From Bacteroidales bacterium (GTDB lineage: Bacteria > Bacteroidota > Bacteroidia > Bacteroidales > UBA12077), in the NCBI GenBank assembly GCA_013138975.1, contig WTBR01000075.1, positions 1 through 64,000 of the forward strand: a stretch of 64,000 nt of DNA, read 5' to 3'. This document shows positions 36,121-48,206 of this stretch, one piece after another. The position numbers and the translations under genes were made by a program. Positions within the stretch are counted from its first letter, which is position 1. Every line of letters starts with the position of its first letter. The notes below the pieces were generated by a model. It was not told the origin of the DNA, searched no databases, and was given only the letters and a program-made list of their open reading frames with translations.

Positions 36121-36250
36121 AAATTCGCAAGTAAATTTTCATTCATATAACATTAAGTAATTAGCCGTTCCACGGTTAACTAATATAGATGATATGAAAT
36201 TATAATCAAATGCTATTTATTAATAAATCCGTGGCATGGTTTGCGAATTT
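36121..36250. repeat. AAATTCGCAA...TTGCGAATTT element (single copy)
   Basis: The 10-bp inverted ends AAATTCGCAA (36121-36130) and TTGCGAATTT (36241-36250) enclose CCGTTCCACGG, ACTAATATAGATGATATGAA and AATAAATCCGTGGCATGG. The interior matches units of the 30186-30820 array and the 18360-18780 cluster, so this is probably the clearest single unit of the family. Confidence 0.7.
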
Positions 36251-36266
36251 AAAGTATAAAACAAAA

Positions 36267-36284
36267 AGAGAGGCAATAAATTAT
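36267..36284 (-). terminator. Detached distal half of the gyrB terminator
   Basis: AGAGAGGCAATAAATTAT is the left arm of a hairpin whose right arm lies at 38033-38055. Joining the two and removing one 9-bp duplicate restores an uninterrupted 16-bp stem with A and T tails. The IS lies between the halves. Confidence 0.8.
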
Positions 36285-36390
36285 GAGGGCACTGAAAAAG
36301 TCCTTTAACTAATAAAAGCAATAAAAACACTGAATTTACCTTTGTTTTTATTGCTTTTTTATATCTTGTATTTGTAAAAATATAAGATGT

Positions 36391-37839
36391 ATGTTAGCTC
36401 AACAACAAAGCCTTGCTCTAAGTTCCTATTCCGAACTTTATGATTTAATTGTCCCTCAAGATAACATTCTACGCCGCCTAAAGGAATTAATTGATTTTAG
36501 TTTTGTGTACGATGAACTATCTGCTAAATATTGTCACAACAATGGTCGTAATGCTGAAAGTCCAATAAGAATGTTTAAGTATCTTTTATTAAAAGTTATT
36601 TATAATGTTTCTGATGTTGATATAGTAGAACGCTCAAGGGTGGATATGTCATTCAAGTACTTTTTAGATATGTCACCAGAATCAGATGTAATAAACCCAA
36701 GCTCCTTAACTAAGTTTAGAAAGTTAAGACTGAAAGATACCGATTTGCTGAATTTACTAATTGGGAAAACAGTTTCTATAGCACTAGATAAGGGCATAAT
36801 AAATTCAAGATCTATAATTGTTGATGCGACTCATACCAAATCCAGATCAAACCCATTGTCACCTGTAGAGGTTTTAAAAGAGCGAGCGAAGTTGCTTAGA
36901 AAGGCAGTTTACGCTATAGATGAAGACTATAAAGACAAATTCCCAAAAAAGAATGAGGATGATAATTTGGAAAATGAACTTATTTATTGTTCTGATTTAG
37001 CTGAATCTATTATCGAAGACCAAATTTTTGCTTCTTACCCTGCGGTTAAAGAAAAAATAAATTTATTGAAAGAAACGATTGAAGACACCCAAGATCATTA
37101 CACTATATCAAAAGATAAGGATGCTCGTACTGGACATAAATCAGAGGATTCATCCTTTTTTGGCTATAAAACTCACCTTGCAATAACAGAAGAGAGAATA
37201 GTAACTGCAGCTGTAGTTACTTCAGGGGAGAAAGGAGATGGACCACAACTGCCACAACTAATTGAACAAAGCCAACAAAATGGGATGATTGTAGATACAG
37301 TAATTGGAGATGGTGCTTATTCTGGAAAAGAGAACTTAAAACTGGCAAACGAGAAAAATATTAAAATTGTAGCGAAGTTAAACCCTGCGATAAGTCAAGG
37401 AGCAAGAAAAGAGGAAAAGAAATTTGAATTTAATAAAGATGCAGGAATGTTTGTGTGTCCCGCAGGTCATATGGCCATTAGATGTGCTAAACAGGGAAAT
37501 AAAAACATTGGGACAAATCAGGCTTATTGTTATTACTTTGATGTTAGAAAATGTAAGACTTGTTCCTCAAAGCAAGGATGTTATAAGGAAGGAGCAAGAA
37601 GCAAAACTTATTCTGTCAAGATAAATAGCACTGAACATTCTAAGCAAATAGCTTTTCAAGACACTGAATACTTTAAAGAGAAGGCAAGGCATCGGTATAA
37701 AGTTGAAGCGAAAAATGGGGAGTTAAAAAACACCCATGGCTTCTCAAGAGCATCATCGTATGGATTGACAAACATGGAGATGCAAGCAGCTATGGCTATT
37801 TTTGCTGTAAACTTAAAAAGAATACTAAAACTAGTATAA
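36391..37839 (+). CDS. IS1182-family DDE transposase
   Basis: A 482-residue transposase, apparently intact. The N-terminal DUF772-like region (about 20-110) has YDELSAKYCHNNGRNAESPI and the helix-rich DNA-binding part. The RNase H-fold catalytic segments follow: the first Asp in IIVDATHTKS, the second in TVIGDGAYSGKEN and the Glu in KVEAKNGELKNTHGFSRA. A Cys-rich insert (CKTCSSKQGC) before the last motif is common in this family. It fills most of the element and starts about 90 bp inside the left inverted repeat. Confidence 0.9.
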   Translation: MLAQQQSLALSSYSELYDLIVPQDNILRRLKELIDFSFVYDELSAKYCHNNGRNAESPIRMFKYLLLKVIYNVSDVDIVERSRVDMSFKYFLDMSPESDVINPSSLTKFRKLRLKDTDLLNLLIGKTVSIALDKGIINSRSIIVDATHTKSRSNPLSPVEVLKERAKLLRKAVYAIDEDYKDKFPKKNEDDNLENELIYCSDLAESIIEDQIFASYPAVKEKINLLKETIEDTQDHYTISKDKDARTGHKSEDSSFFGYKTHLAITEERIVTAAVVTSGEKGDGPQLPQLIEQSQQNGMIVDTVIGDGAYSGKENLKLANEKNIKIVAKLNPAISQGARKEEKKFEFNKDAGMFVCPAGHMAIRCAKQGNKNIGTNQAYCYYFDVRKCKTCSSKQGCYKEGARSKTYSVKINSTEHSKQIAFQDTEYFKEKARHRYKVEAKNGELKNTHGFSRASSYGLTNMEMQAAMAIFAVNLKRILKLV

Positions 37840-37933
37840 GTTACGGGGTAAAATAGTCACTTCTATAAAAATTGCATATTATACCCCATATAAAAGCAAT
37901 TTGAGCCATAAAAAACATTAATAAAATCAAATC

Positions 37934-37996
37934 AACAAAACAAGCTTACAGCATTTGATATGAAATATCTCTTGTTGTAAGCTTGTGTTGTTTTTA
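37934..37996 (+). terminator. Hairpin terminator inside the IS
   Basis: ACAAGCTTACA and TGTAAGCTTGT form an 11-bp stem around a loop of about 27 nt, followed by a T run, about 95 bp after the transposase stop codon. It may also receive leftward gyrB transcripts. Confidence 0.6.
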
Positions 37997-38068
37997 AAAT
38001 CCTCAAATTATTGGGACTTTTTCAGTGCCCTCATAAATTATTGCCTCTCTTTTATATAGTCGATTTTC

Positions 38069-40602
<2,534 letters not shown>

Positions 40603-42267
40603 CTAAAATGAATATGTTAGGCCTAGCATTATATTAAATCCATAGGTAGGATAATAATTCCACTCATAATAACCATCAGATAATAAGTTATTTAACTGAA
40701 CAAAGCCTGATAATACTTTTGAATACCTGTATTCAGCCCCAATATTTATGTCGATTGCAGATTCCAATTCATCAAAACCTCCTGTATCGTCAGTTTTAGC
40801 AAACCGTTTTCCAATAGCTAAAATATCCCCTTTAAGTATTATTTTTTGACGTAAATTGTATTTTGTAGTAAAAGATAAGTCAAAAGATGGTTTATGCCAT
40901 GCTTGTGCCTCATTTTTCATTATATAATCATTGTAATTTGCTTTTAGGTTAAATGTTAATTCTTCGGAAGGAGAAACTGATATTTCACCGAAATAATTTA
41001 CAAGTTCCAGATCATCGTAAATTACTCCAAACGTGTTACCGATACTATCCGAATTTACAAAATCATTTATAAATAATGGCATATTATCAATTAAGGAATA
41101 TGTTACTTTAAAATTATAATATGTTGTAGAGCTAAAATTACCCCTGATACCTCCAAATAAAATTATTTTATGATCGGTGTTTAACACTCCTGTTCCCGGA
41201 ACTAAAAATGGATTAATTATACTCATTTTCTGAAAATTATTAACTTCCAGTTTTCCATCAATTCCTCCATAAGCTATTAAATAATGATTTGCCATATCAT
41301 ATTCCAACAATGCCATTGGGTAGTAATAGGTTTTAGTATTATCTCCTCTACTATCCGAAAATACCTTAATCCCGGCTTTAATACGCCATCTGTCTCCAAA
41401 TATGCCAACCCAGGGATTTAATCTAATTATGGTATTATTAGCTGAATCAAGATTTTCATTTGTTGAATAATGCTCAATTGCAATATTAGCACCAACCATT
41501 TCTTTAGTAAAGATCCTATTAATATCGCCATTAATTATAAACCCTAATTCATTGTTCTCGAAATTATCTTTTGTATAATCAACTTTTACACCAAAATCAT
41601 AATTTACATGTGAAGAATCAACGTAGTTACTCTTATAATTAGCATTTAAATTCAGTGTTAAATAATTCTGTTTAATATTATCTTTTAATAATATGGTATC
41701 AATTTGAGTATTATATCCATAAAAATATCTGGTATTACTTAAAAGCCCCATTTCACCTTGTATTATCGAACTTTTCAAAAATTTCTTTCCAAAAAATCGC
41801 AAATCATTATCGCTAAAGCCTGCGAACTCTTTTTCATCATTATCAAATTTGGCTTGGCCAATCGAATTCAAAAATTTATAATAAGCTCCTATTGAATAAT
41901 CTTTAGATCGTTTATTGTTAATATATGCTTCTACCATAGGTAACACTTTTGTACCTATTCCAACTTTTATGTAATTATTATTTAATCTTGATAAAGGCTC
42001 TCCGACCATCTTAGCTGGCCTAATAGGTGTTACCGAATAACCAACACTCATGGGTTTGGTTTGAAGGGTGTATTTTATTTCAGGTATCGTTTTAACTGTA
42101 TCGGTAATTTTAGGAAGATGATTCAGTTTAAATGCATCTGAAATTGTTGGTTCGTAAGGCTTAATAACCTGAACTTCTTTCACCAACTTTTCTTGTGCTG
42201 TAGAATTTTTTAATCCTAAAACTAAAAATCCTAAAATGTGAATGTATATTAATATTTTTCGAGTCAT
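40603..42267 (-). CDS. Outer-membrane beta-barrel protein of unknown function
   Basis: 554 residues with a signal peptide (about 1-24, ending NSTAQ). After a periplasmic segment (KEVQVIKPYEPTISDAFKLN), alternating polar/aromatic strands fill the rest up to the terminal YGFNIMLGLTYSF, whose last residue is Phe as BamA substrates require. It lacks a TonB plug domain, so it is not a classical receptor. It is transcribed 17 bp after the large TPR gene and probably forms an envelope pair with it. Function unknown. Confidence 0.7.
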   Translation of the reverse strand: MTRKILIYIHILGFLVLGLKNSTAQEKLVKEVQVIKPYEPTISDAFKLNHLPKITDTVKTIPEIKYTLQTKPMSVGYSVTPIRPAKMVGEPLSRLNNNYIKVGIGTKVLPMVEAYINNKRSKDYSIGAYYKFLNSIGQAKFDNDEKEFAGFSDNDLRFFGKKFLKSSIIQGEMGLLSNTRYFYGYNTQIDTILLKDNIKQNYLTLNLNANYKSNYVDSSHVNYDFGVKVDYTKDNFENNELGFIINGDINRIFTKEMVGANIAIEHYSTNENLDSANNTIIRLNPWVGIFGDRWRIKAGIKVFSDSRGDNTKTYYYPMALLEYDMANHYLIAYGGIDGKLEVNNFQKMSIINPFLVPGTGVLNTDHKIILFGGIRGNFSSTTYYNFKVTYSLIDNMPLFINDFVNSDSIGNTFGVIYDDLELVNYFGEISVSPSEELTFNLKANYNDYIMKNEAQAWHKPSFDLSFTTKYNLRQKIILKGDILAIGKRFAKTDDTGGFDELESAIDINIGAEYRYSKVLSGFVQLNNLLSDGYYEWNYYPTYGFNIMLGLTYSF

Positions 42268-42284
42268 ATCTTAATTTCTTTATT

Positions 42285-45200
42285 TCAAAATTTCATTGTA
42301 TCAGGAACTGCTTCGAATAGTTCGTTATATTCTCCTTCTTCGTTATCTTCAAAATTCAATTCAATTTCATCTATTTCTTTTGGTTCGTCTTCTAATTTTT
42401 CGGTTTCAATTATTGCATTATACTTCTCGGTAGCTAATGAAATTATATCATCTTTTGCATTTGGGTCATAATTTTCAATTATACTTTTTAGAGTATGCTT
42501 AGCTTGAAACATATCATCTGCTTTAAGGTAAACATCCGCCAAAAGAATAAACGACTTTGCTAACCAGACTTCTTGCGAAGTGTTTTGAGATGCGAAATCT
42601 AAAATCTCTTGTTCTGCCACATCTAACTGGCTATCTTCAAAATATATTTCGCAAATTAAATATTTAGACTCTGCTCCTTCGCTACTATTTACTTCCTCTG
42701 ATAAGATTCGGAATTCATCAAGTGCTAGTTCATTATTCTTATTTGCATATAAAGCTTTTCCTTTTTTATAATGTGCTTCGCGCTTATATTCTTCTGAAAT
42801 TTTTTCTGTATGTAAGACTTTATCGGCAGATTCAATAATTTGTTCGTAATTACTTAATAAATAATTACTTCTCATTTGTCCAATACGTGATTCAATTAAG
42901 TGATTATTAACTTCTGCTATTTGATCCAATTTTTGATAATTTAAAAGTGCGTCATCGAAATTTTCATTGTTAAAATTAATTGCTGCTGCTTCCAATAAGG
43001 CTTGCTCAGAAAATGTATTTTTAGGTTTACTTATAACGAAATTGTATGACTTTAATGCTTCGTCTACATTTCCATTTCGATTAAGACAATCTGCCAAATA
43101 AAAATGAGTGTTTAATAGAAATGATCCATTAGGAAATTTTACTAAATAATCGTTAAACTGAGGAATAGATCTATCACAATCACCTTCCATATATAATTTT
43201 TCAGCCGACATATACGATAAGGAATCTTTCTCATTTAAACTGATGTCGGCAAACTCACCCAAACCATTTACATACGAGAAATAGGAATCAACATCATTCA
43301 TATCAACATAAATATTTTTAATGCCGGTTAATGCGTTCTTGGCTTCTGAAGTGCCCGGGAATTCATCGACAACTCTTTGATAATAAATTAATGCTTCTTG
43401 ATTTTTATCGTTATTGTAATTTAATAAGCCAAGCCGAACAAGTGATTTTTTAACATAACTACTGGTAGGGTAATCTTCAATAATACGTGTGTATTCTTCT
43501 ATGGCCATTTCAGGTTTTTGTACATCCATGTAACTTCGAGCCATTTCAAAAAGTGCATCATCAATATAAACCGATTCAGGATGTTGATCTATTAATTGCT
43601 GTAATGTATTTAGTTTCTTTTCCGGACGAATTAATAATCCAAGACTAAATCCTCGTTGAAACAATGCATAGTCATCATCTACCAATCCAAGCTCTATTGC
43701 TTTATCGTATGATTCTATAGCTACCCAATAACTTCTACTAATGAAATAGCTATCGCCAATTCGATTGTAGGCATCTGCAACGTTTATTGTGTTTTTATCT
43801 TTAGTAAACCCTATATATTTTCTAAACCATTGTATTGAATTTGGATAATCTTTTAATTTAAAATATGAATAGCCCATATTATAATGAGCAAGATTATATT
43901 CTTCTAACTGAAATGCACCACTGGTTGTAAGGAAATTATTATAAAATCCTACTGCTTCTTCATATTCAGCCATTTGATAATAAGCTTCGGCTTTCCAATA
44001 ATTAGTTTGTGCGGCAATGGCACGATTATATCCTGGATATTGCAGTGATTTATCAAAGGTTTGAATTGCCTCCAAATAGTGAAGGTTATTAAATAATTCT
44101 AAACCTCGATAGTATGCTACTTTTTGAAATGCTTCTTTCATTCCATGATCTTTCTCAGAAATTTTCTCTAAAGAATTTAGCGCATCCTTATAATTACTTG
44201 TATATAAATAAGCCATTACCAGAAAATTATAAGCATCATCTACACGCTCTGAATTTGGGTATAATTCAATATATTCATGAAAAGCACCAATAGCCTCATT
44301 AAATGGCGAATGATATAATTCATATGTGAGTAAGGCGTAATTAAACAATGCTTCTTTTTTAATTTCAGGATCGAAATCTAGTTTTGAAGCAAACTCAAAT
44401 GCTAATCGGGCTTTAATTTTTTGGTCTAATTCAATATAGCAATCTGCAATATGAAAATATGCATTTTGAGCTAACTGATCGGTTTCTCCTAATACTTTTT
44501 CAAAAGATACTGTTGCACTATCATATTGCTCAATATTATAATAACAATATGCTAATTGATAATAATCTTTTCGTGTAACTACTTTAGCTTCATCAGAATG
44601 TTTTTGCAAATACTCAATTGCATTACTAAATTGCTTTTTTTTATAGTACGAATCTCCAATTACTTTTGCAATTTCACTTCTGCGTTTTTCACTGGCTGAC
44701 TCCAATAATGATGGTGCATATTCAATTACTTCATCATATTTGCCTTGTAAATAATAAATTTGAGTAATATAATATGGCGCAACAGGTGCGAAAGTCTCAT
44801 TATTACTTAATTTTTGAAAGCCTTGCAAAGCTGTTTCGTAGTTTTTATCCTGATATGCAATATGAGAATAATAATAGTTTGCCGGTGCAGAAAATTTAGT
44901 TTCAACATCCTTTAATTTATAAAAATTAGAACTTGCTTTGTCATAATTTTTTTGCATGAAATAGCTGTATCCTAATTTAAAATATAACTCTTCTTTCTCT
45001 TCTTCATTAAGTTTATCTTTATTAAGCTCATCAAACCATTTTATTGCTTGATGATATTGCTTTTGCCTATACTGGAATGTTCCCATGTGAAAATAGGCTG
45101 CATTAACTTTCGAATTTTCAGGATGTTCAGCAATAAACTTAGAAATTAAATATTCTGCATCTTCGTTATATAACTCAATAGCACATAAAGCAGTATAATA

Positions 45201-45425
45201 TTCTGCATTTGCCTTAAATTCAATATTAAGTCCTTCATAAGATTCAATTGCATTCTGGAAATGTTTTTGAGCCACTCCAAATTTTTGTTTTTCGAATAGC
45301 TCTAATCCTGTTTTATAATCTAAATCGGGATCGGTATAAATCATCGATTTTTGAGCAAAAGACTCACACCAAACAGTTAGCAATATGCTAATTATAAGTA
45401 TTTTAATATATTTAATTTTTATCAT
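42285..45425 (-). CDS. Large secreted tetratricopeptide-repeat protein
   Basis: 1046 residues from the chosen ATG at 45425, which begins a signal peptide (MIKIKYIKILIISILLTVW...SFAQ); a start 15 codons upstream would bury it. The rest is a near-continuous array of more than 20 TPR-like helical hairpins (for example YYHSHIAYQDKNYETALQGF and YNRIGDSYFISRSYWVAIES), with an acidic C-terminal tail. Such proteins act as periplasmic scaffolds. It is followed after 17 bp by the outer-membrane barrel gene; the pair is probably functionally linked, but the partner system is unknown. Confidence 0.8.
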   Translation of the reverse strand: MIKIKYIKILIISILLTVWCESFAQKSMIYTDPDLDYKTGLELFEKQKFGVAQKHFQNAIESYEGLNIEFKANAEYYTALCAIELYNEDAEYLISKFIAEHPENSKVNAAYFHMGTFQYRQKQYHQAIKWFDELNKDKLNEEEKEELYFKLGYSYFMQKNYDKASSNFYKLKDVETKFSAPANYYYSHIAYQDKNYETALQGFQKLSNNETFAPVAPYYITQIYYLQGKYDEVIEYAPSLLESASEKRRSEIAKVIGDSYYKKKQFSNAIEYLQKHSDEAKVVTRKDYYQLAYCYYNIEQYDSATVSFEKVLGETDQLAQNAYFHIADCYIELDQKIKARLAFEFASKLDFDPEIKKEALFNYALLTYELYHSPFNEAIGAFHEYIELYPNSERVDDAYNFLVMAYLYTSNYKDALNSLEKISEKDHGMKEAFQKVAYYRGLELFNNLHYLEAIQTFDKSLQYPGYNRAIAAQTNYWKAEAYYQMAEYEEAVGFYNNFLTTSGAFQLEEYNLAHYNMGYSYFKLKDYPNSIQWFRKYIGFTKDKNTINVADAYNRIGDSYFISRSYWVAIESYDKAIELGLVDDDYALFQRGFSLGLLIRPEKKLNTLQQLIDQHPESVYIDDALFEMARSYMDVQKPEMAIEEYTRIIEDYPTSSYVKKSLVRLGLLNYNNDKNQEALIYYQRVVDEFPGTSEAKNALTGIKNIYVDMNDVDSYFSYVNGLGEFADISLNEKDSLSYMSAEKLYMEGDCDRSIPQFNDYLVKFPNGSFLLNTHFYLADCLNRNGNVDEALKSYNFVISKPKNTFSEQALLEAAAINFNNENFDDALLNYQKLDQIAEVNNHLIESRIGQMRSNYLLSNYEQIIESADKVLHTEKISEEYKREAHYKKGKALYANKNNELALDEFRILSEEVNSSEGAESKYLICEIYFEDSQLDVAEQEILDFASQNTSQEVWLAKSFILLADVYLKADDMFQAKHTLKSIIENYDPNAKDDIISLATEKYNAIIETEKLEDEPKEIDEIELNFEDNEEGEYNELFEAVPDTMKF

Positions 45426-45770
45426 AAATTTCGTCCTTAAAATTCGTATAAATTTAAAAAGAATTAACATAAGAGTTTGTGTATTCAGACTTTTTTAATT
45501 AACATAAAACTGTTAATTACTAATTATATTTTCTGTTAATCATTTAAAAAGATAAAAATGTTAATAATAGTGATTATTTGGAACCATCAATAATTTCGTT
45601 ATGCTTTCATTTCAGTCGTTTACAAAAGGAAGCTCCTTGATTTTCAATACTCGCTAGCCTTACTCTTGTCATTTCCTAATAAGCCACTAAAAAAATTGAT
45701 CGTTTTAATTAATGTCAAATTAACAAACGCTTCGACATCTACTTTAAATATAAAAATGACTTTTTTTATC

Positions 45771-45778
45771 TACATTTG
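45771..45778 (+). promoter_or_regulatory. -7 box (TACATTTG) upstream of the small ORF and ftsE
   Basis: TACATTTG matches TAnnTTTG and lies 22 bp before the small ORF at 45801. No clear TTG is present 19 bp upstream. The remaining 45426-45770 gap holds a degraded copy of the ACAAAAGTAAACTCCTTG / TTTTCAA repeat near 45618 and no gene. Confidence 0.5.
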
Positions 45779-45800
45779 TGACTAAAGCAAATAACATACC

Positions 45801-45998
45801 ATGTATTTTTTAAAAACCCAAGGCACAAATAAAATACCTGATTATATACAAATTAGAGATGATGACTTTGTTTTACTTGCACATTTTAAAACAAACTATC
45901 CTGAGAATCAAATAAGAAAATATCAGCTTGTAGAATATAAAAAAGAAATACTGAAATTAATAGCAATTGCTCCGTATGGAATTTTATATGAATTGTAA
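45801..45998 (+). CDS. Small conserved-looking protein upstream of ftsE
   Basis: 65 residues with balanced composition and no membrane segment (MYFLKTQGTNKIPDYIQIRD, ending in APYGILYEL). It has a plausible promoter box 22 bp upstream and points toward ftsE, 128 bp away, with degenerate GGATGCAGGATAC-type repeats between. The protein-like sequence and promoter support a real gene, but I do not recognise a family. Confidence 0.6.
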   Translation: MYFLKTQGTNKIPDYIQIRDDDFVLLAHFKTNYPENQIRKYQLVEYKKEILKLIAIAPYGILYEL

Positions 45999-46065
45999 AG
46001 ACGGGATGCAGGATACAAGATGTAGGACATAAGATACAGGATGCAGGATATGCACTATTGAAGTT
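45999..46065. repeat. Degenerate heptamer-type tandem repeat
   Basis: GGATGCAGGATACAAGATGT continues as AGGACATAAGATACAGGATG and CAGGATATG, a decayed tandem of GGATACA-like units. A second run, CTGAAACTTAGAACTTGAAACTT, sits near 46097. Such short imperfect tandem runs occur between genes in many Bacteroidota. Confidence 0.6.
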
Positions 46066-46126
46066 TGTATAAAAATAATGCTAGGTTACTTTAAACCTGA
46101 AACTTAGAACTTGAAACTTATTAATT

Positions 46127-46837
46127 ATGCCATTAGATACTATCATTGAATTTGAAAATGCAAATATATTTCAAAAGGATAATTTAATTCTTAAAAATGT
46201 TAACCTTGCGATTAATAAAAGTGAATTTGTTTACTTTATTGGGAAAGTAGGAAGTGGTAAAACAAGTCTTATTAAAACAATGAATGCCGAAATTCCAATT
46301 CAGGAAGGTGAAGCTAGGATTGCAGGTTACGATTTAACGAAATTAAAAACGAAACAAGTACCGCATTTAAGAAGGAAGTTAGGAATTGTATTTCAGGATT
46401 TTAAATTATTATCTGACAGAACCGTTTACGATAATTTATTGTTTGTTTTAAAAGCAACTGGATGGAAGAACAAAGGTGAAATTAATGATAAAATTGCTCA
46501 GGTTCTTGATCGTGTTTCTTTAGGTTATAAAGGATATAAAATGCCTCATCAACTCTCCGGGGGTGAACAACAACGTGTTGTAATTGCAAGAGCTTTATTA
46601 AATGACCCTGAAATTATTTTAGCTGATGAACCAACCGGTAATCTAGATCCTGAAACATCTGAAAATCTAATGCAATTATTCCTTGAAATAAGTAATAATG
46701 GCCGTGCAATAGTTATGGCTACTCATGATTATAATATGGTGAAAAAATTCCCTGCCAGAACAATTACATTTGAAAATGGCAAAGCTATTGAACAAGATCA
46801 TGCTAAAGAAATTGATTTTGAAAGTTTGAAGGAATAA
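46127..46837 (+). CDS. ftsE: ABC-type ATPase, cell division protein FtsE
   Basis: A 236-residue ABC ATPase. Visible motifs are Walker A (GKVGSGKT, 39-46), the Q-loop in [18 protein letters not shown], the signature [15 protein letters not shown] and Walker B ([14 protein letters not shown]). The QDFKLL-DRTVYDN pattern is typical of FtsE, which with FtsX regulates peptidoglycan hydrolysis at division. No ftsX is adjacent, as is common in this phylum, so a LolD-like or MacB-like assignment cannot be fully excluded. The next gene is an unrelated flippase. Confidence 0.88.
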   Translation: MPLDTIIEFENANIFQKDNLILKNVNLAINKSEFVYFIGKVGSGKTSLIKTMNAEIPIQEGEARIAGYDLTKLKTKQVPHLRRKLGIVFQDFKLLSDRTVYDNLLFVLKATGWKNKGEINDKIAQVLDRVSLGYKGYKMPHQLSGGEQQRVVIARALLNDPEIILADEPTGNLDPETSENLMQLFLEISNNGRAIVMATHDYNMVKKFPARTITFENGKAIEQDHAKEIDFESLKE

Positions 46838-46895
46838 ATAATATTACCAATTGCGAAACATATAAGAGTCATCTATTTTATTTCTGATATTCCAA

Positions 46896-48185
46896 ATGAT
46901 AGAAAAATTTAGAAATATATTTAAAAATGAAATATATAAAAATGTATTAATATTATTCTCTGGATCATCTCTAGCCCAAACTATTCCTTTTCTTGCTACA
47001 TTAATATTAACACGTTTTTTTACTAAAGAGCAGTTCGGTGTTTTCTTTTTTTACTCCTCTTTATGTATGGTTCTTTCAATGGTTATATCATTAAAGTTAG
47101 AACTGGCAATTGTGCTTCCCTTAAAGAAAGATGATGGGAAAACTCTTTTTTTTTCAAGTCTTATAACTTCCGCAATTTTATCATTTGTCGTACTTCTTGT
47201 TGTAAATTTTTTATATAATCCAATTACTGCTGTACTTGGCGAAAGAAATATTGGAAAACTATTATACTTACTTCCTATTTCAACTTTTTCACTAGGAATT
47301 GTACAATCATGCTCCTATTGGTTTAACAGAAATAAAAAATTTAAAAATATATCGATAACAAAAATCACCAAATCAACAATTTCATCAATAATACAAATTA
47401 GTTTAGGATTGTTGTCATTTCTAAAATACGGATTGGTAATTGGAATAATTAGCGGTCAAATAGCATCTGCGATTTACAGTATTTTTATTTCTTTTAAGGA
47501 TAAAATTATTGACACGAAGACATTTACTCTAACAAAAGCATTTAGTTTAATAAAAAAATATAAGAACATTCCAATTTATAATACTAGCGTCACCCTTACA
47601 AACACTTTATCGAATCATTTACCTATCTTTTTATTGACAAGTTTTTATGGTTTGGAAATGACCGCTTTTTATGGATTAGCAAATAGAATTGTTGCTACAC
47701 CAATGGGGTTAATTAGCCAATCGGTTGGAGAGGTGTTATATAATGAGGCGACAAAAAGATATAATAATGGTCAAAGTTTGCGTAGCTTAGTAATATCGAG
47801 CTATAAAAAATTGGCAAAATTAGCTGTGATTCCATCAATCATTTTGTTATTTATTGCTCCATATGCATTTGTTTTTCTTTTTGGTATTGAATGGAAATTG
47901 GCAGGAACTTTTACTCAATTTTTAATTCCGTGGCTTTTCATTGGGTTTTTAAATGTTCCAACAAGCTTTATAATTACTATTTTAAATAAACAAAAACAAT
48001 TATTAATTTATAATATTCTACTTCTGATTTTCAGATTTATTGCTCTGTATATTGGATTTAAAATTTTTGATAGCGTTACATATTCTATATTTTTATTTGC
48101 TTTAACAGGACTTGTTTTTAATGTATTTCTGCTTTTTTATATCATAAAAATTTCAAATATTAAGACTAATATTAAAATATCTTAA
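46896..48185 (+). CDS. Polysaccharide flippase (Wzx-like, MOP superfamily)
   Basis: A 429-residue membrane protein with about 12-14 helices, typical of O-antigen or polysaccharide unit flippases. The N-terminus reads GSSLAQTIPFLATLILTRFF, the usual first helix with its LTRFFTKEQFGVFF segment. The middle carries YGLANRIVATPMGLISQSVG, the second conserved half. It starts the glycan region and is followed 21 bp later by the AsnB-like gene, probably in one transcript. The lipid-linked substrate is unknown. Confidence 0.88.
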   Translation: MIEKFRNIFKNEIYKNVLILFSGSSLAQTIPFLATLILTRFFTKEQFGVFFFYSSLCMVLSMVISLKLELAIVLPLKKDDGKTLFFSSLITSAILSFVVLLVVNFLYNPITAVLGERNIGKLLYLLPISTFSLGIVQSCSYWFNRNKKFKNISITKITKSTISSIIQISLGLLSFLKYGLVIGIISGQIASAIYSIFISFKDKIIDTKTFTLTKAFSLIKKYKNIPIYNTSVTLTNTLSNHLPIFLLTSFYGLEMTAFYGLANRIVATPMGLISQSVGEVLYNEATKRYNNGQSLRSLVISSYKKLAKLAVIPSIILLFIAPYAFVFLFGIEWKLAGTFTQFLIPWLFIGFLNVPTSFIITILNKQKQLLIYNILLLIFRFIALYIGFKIFDSVTYSIFLFALTGLVFNVFLLFYIIKISNIKTNIKIS

Positions 48186-48206
48186 TATATAAACCATTCT
48201 ATATAA

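Larger units (their letters stand above)
36276..38041 (+). mobile_element. Complete IS1182-like insertion sequence with 9-bp target duplication
   Basis: The element proper is 36285-38032 (1748 bp). Its perfect 19-bp terminal inverted repeats are GAGGGCACTGAAAAAGTCC (36285-36303) and the complement (38014-38032). It is flanked on both sides by ATAAATTAT (36276-36284 and 38033-38041), a target-site duplication that is itself an odd palindrome. It carries one intact transposase gene and an internal hairpin at 37934-37996. Intact ORF and exact duplication indicate a recent insertion. Confidence 0.92.

Noticed and set aside
40603..42267. TonB-dependent receptor
   Set aside because: No plug domain or TonB box is visible; only a barrel-like pattern with a terminal Phe.
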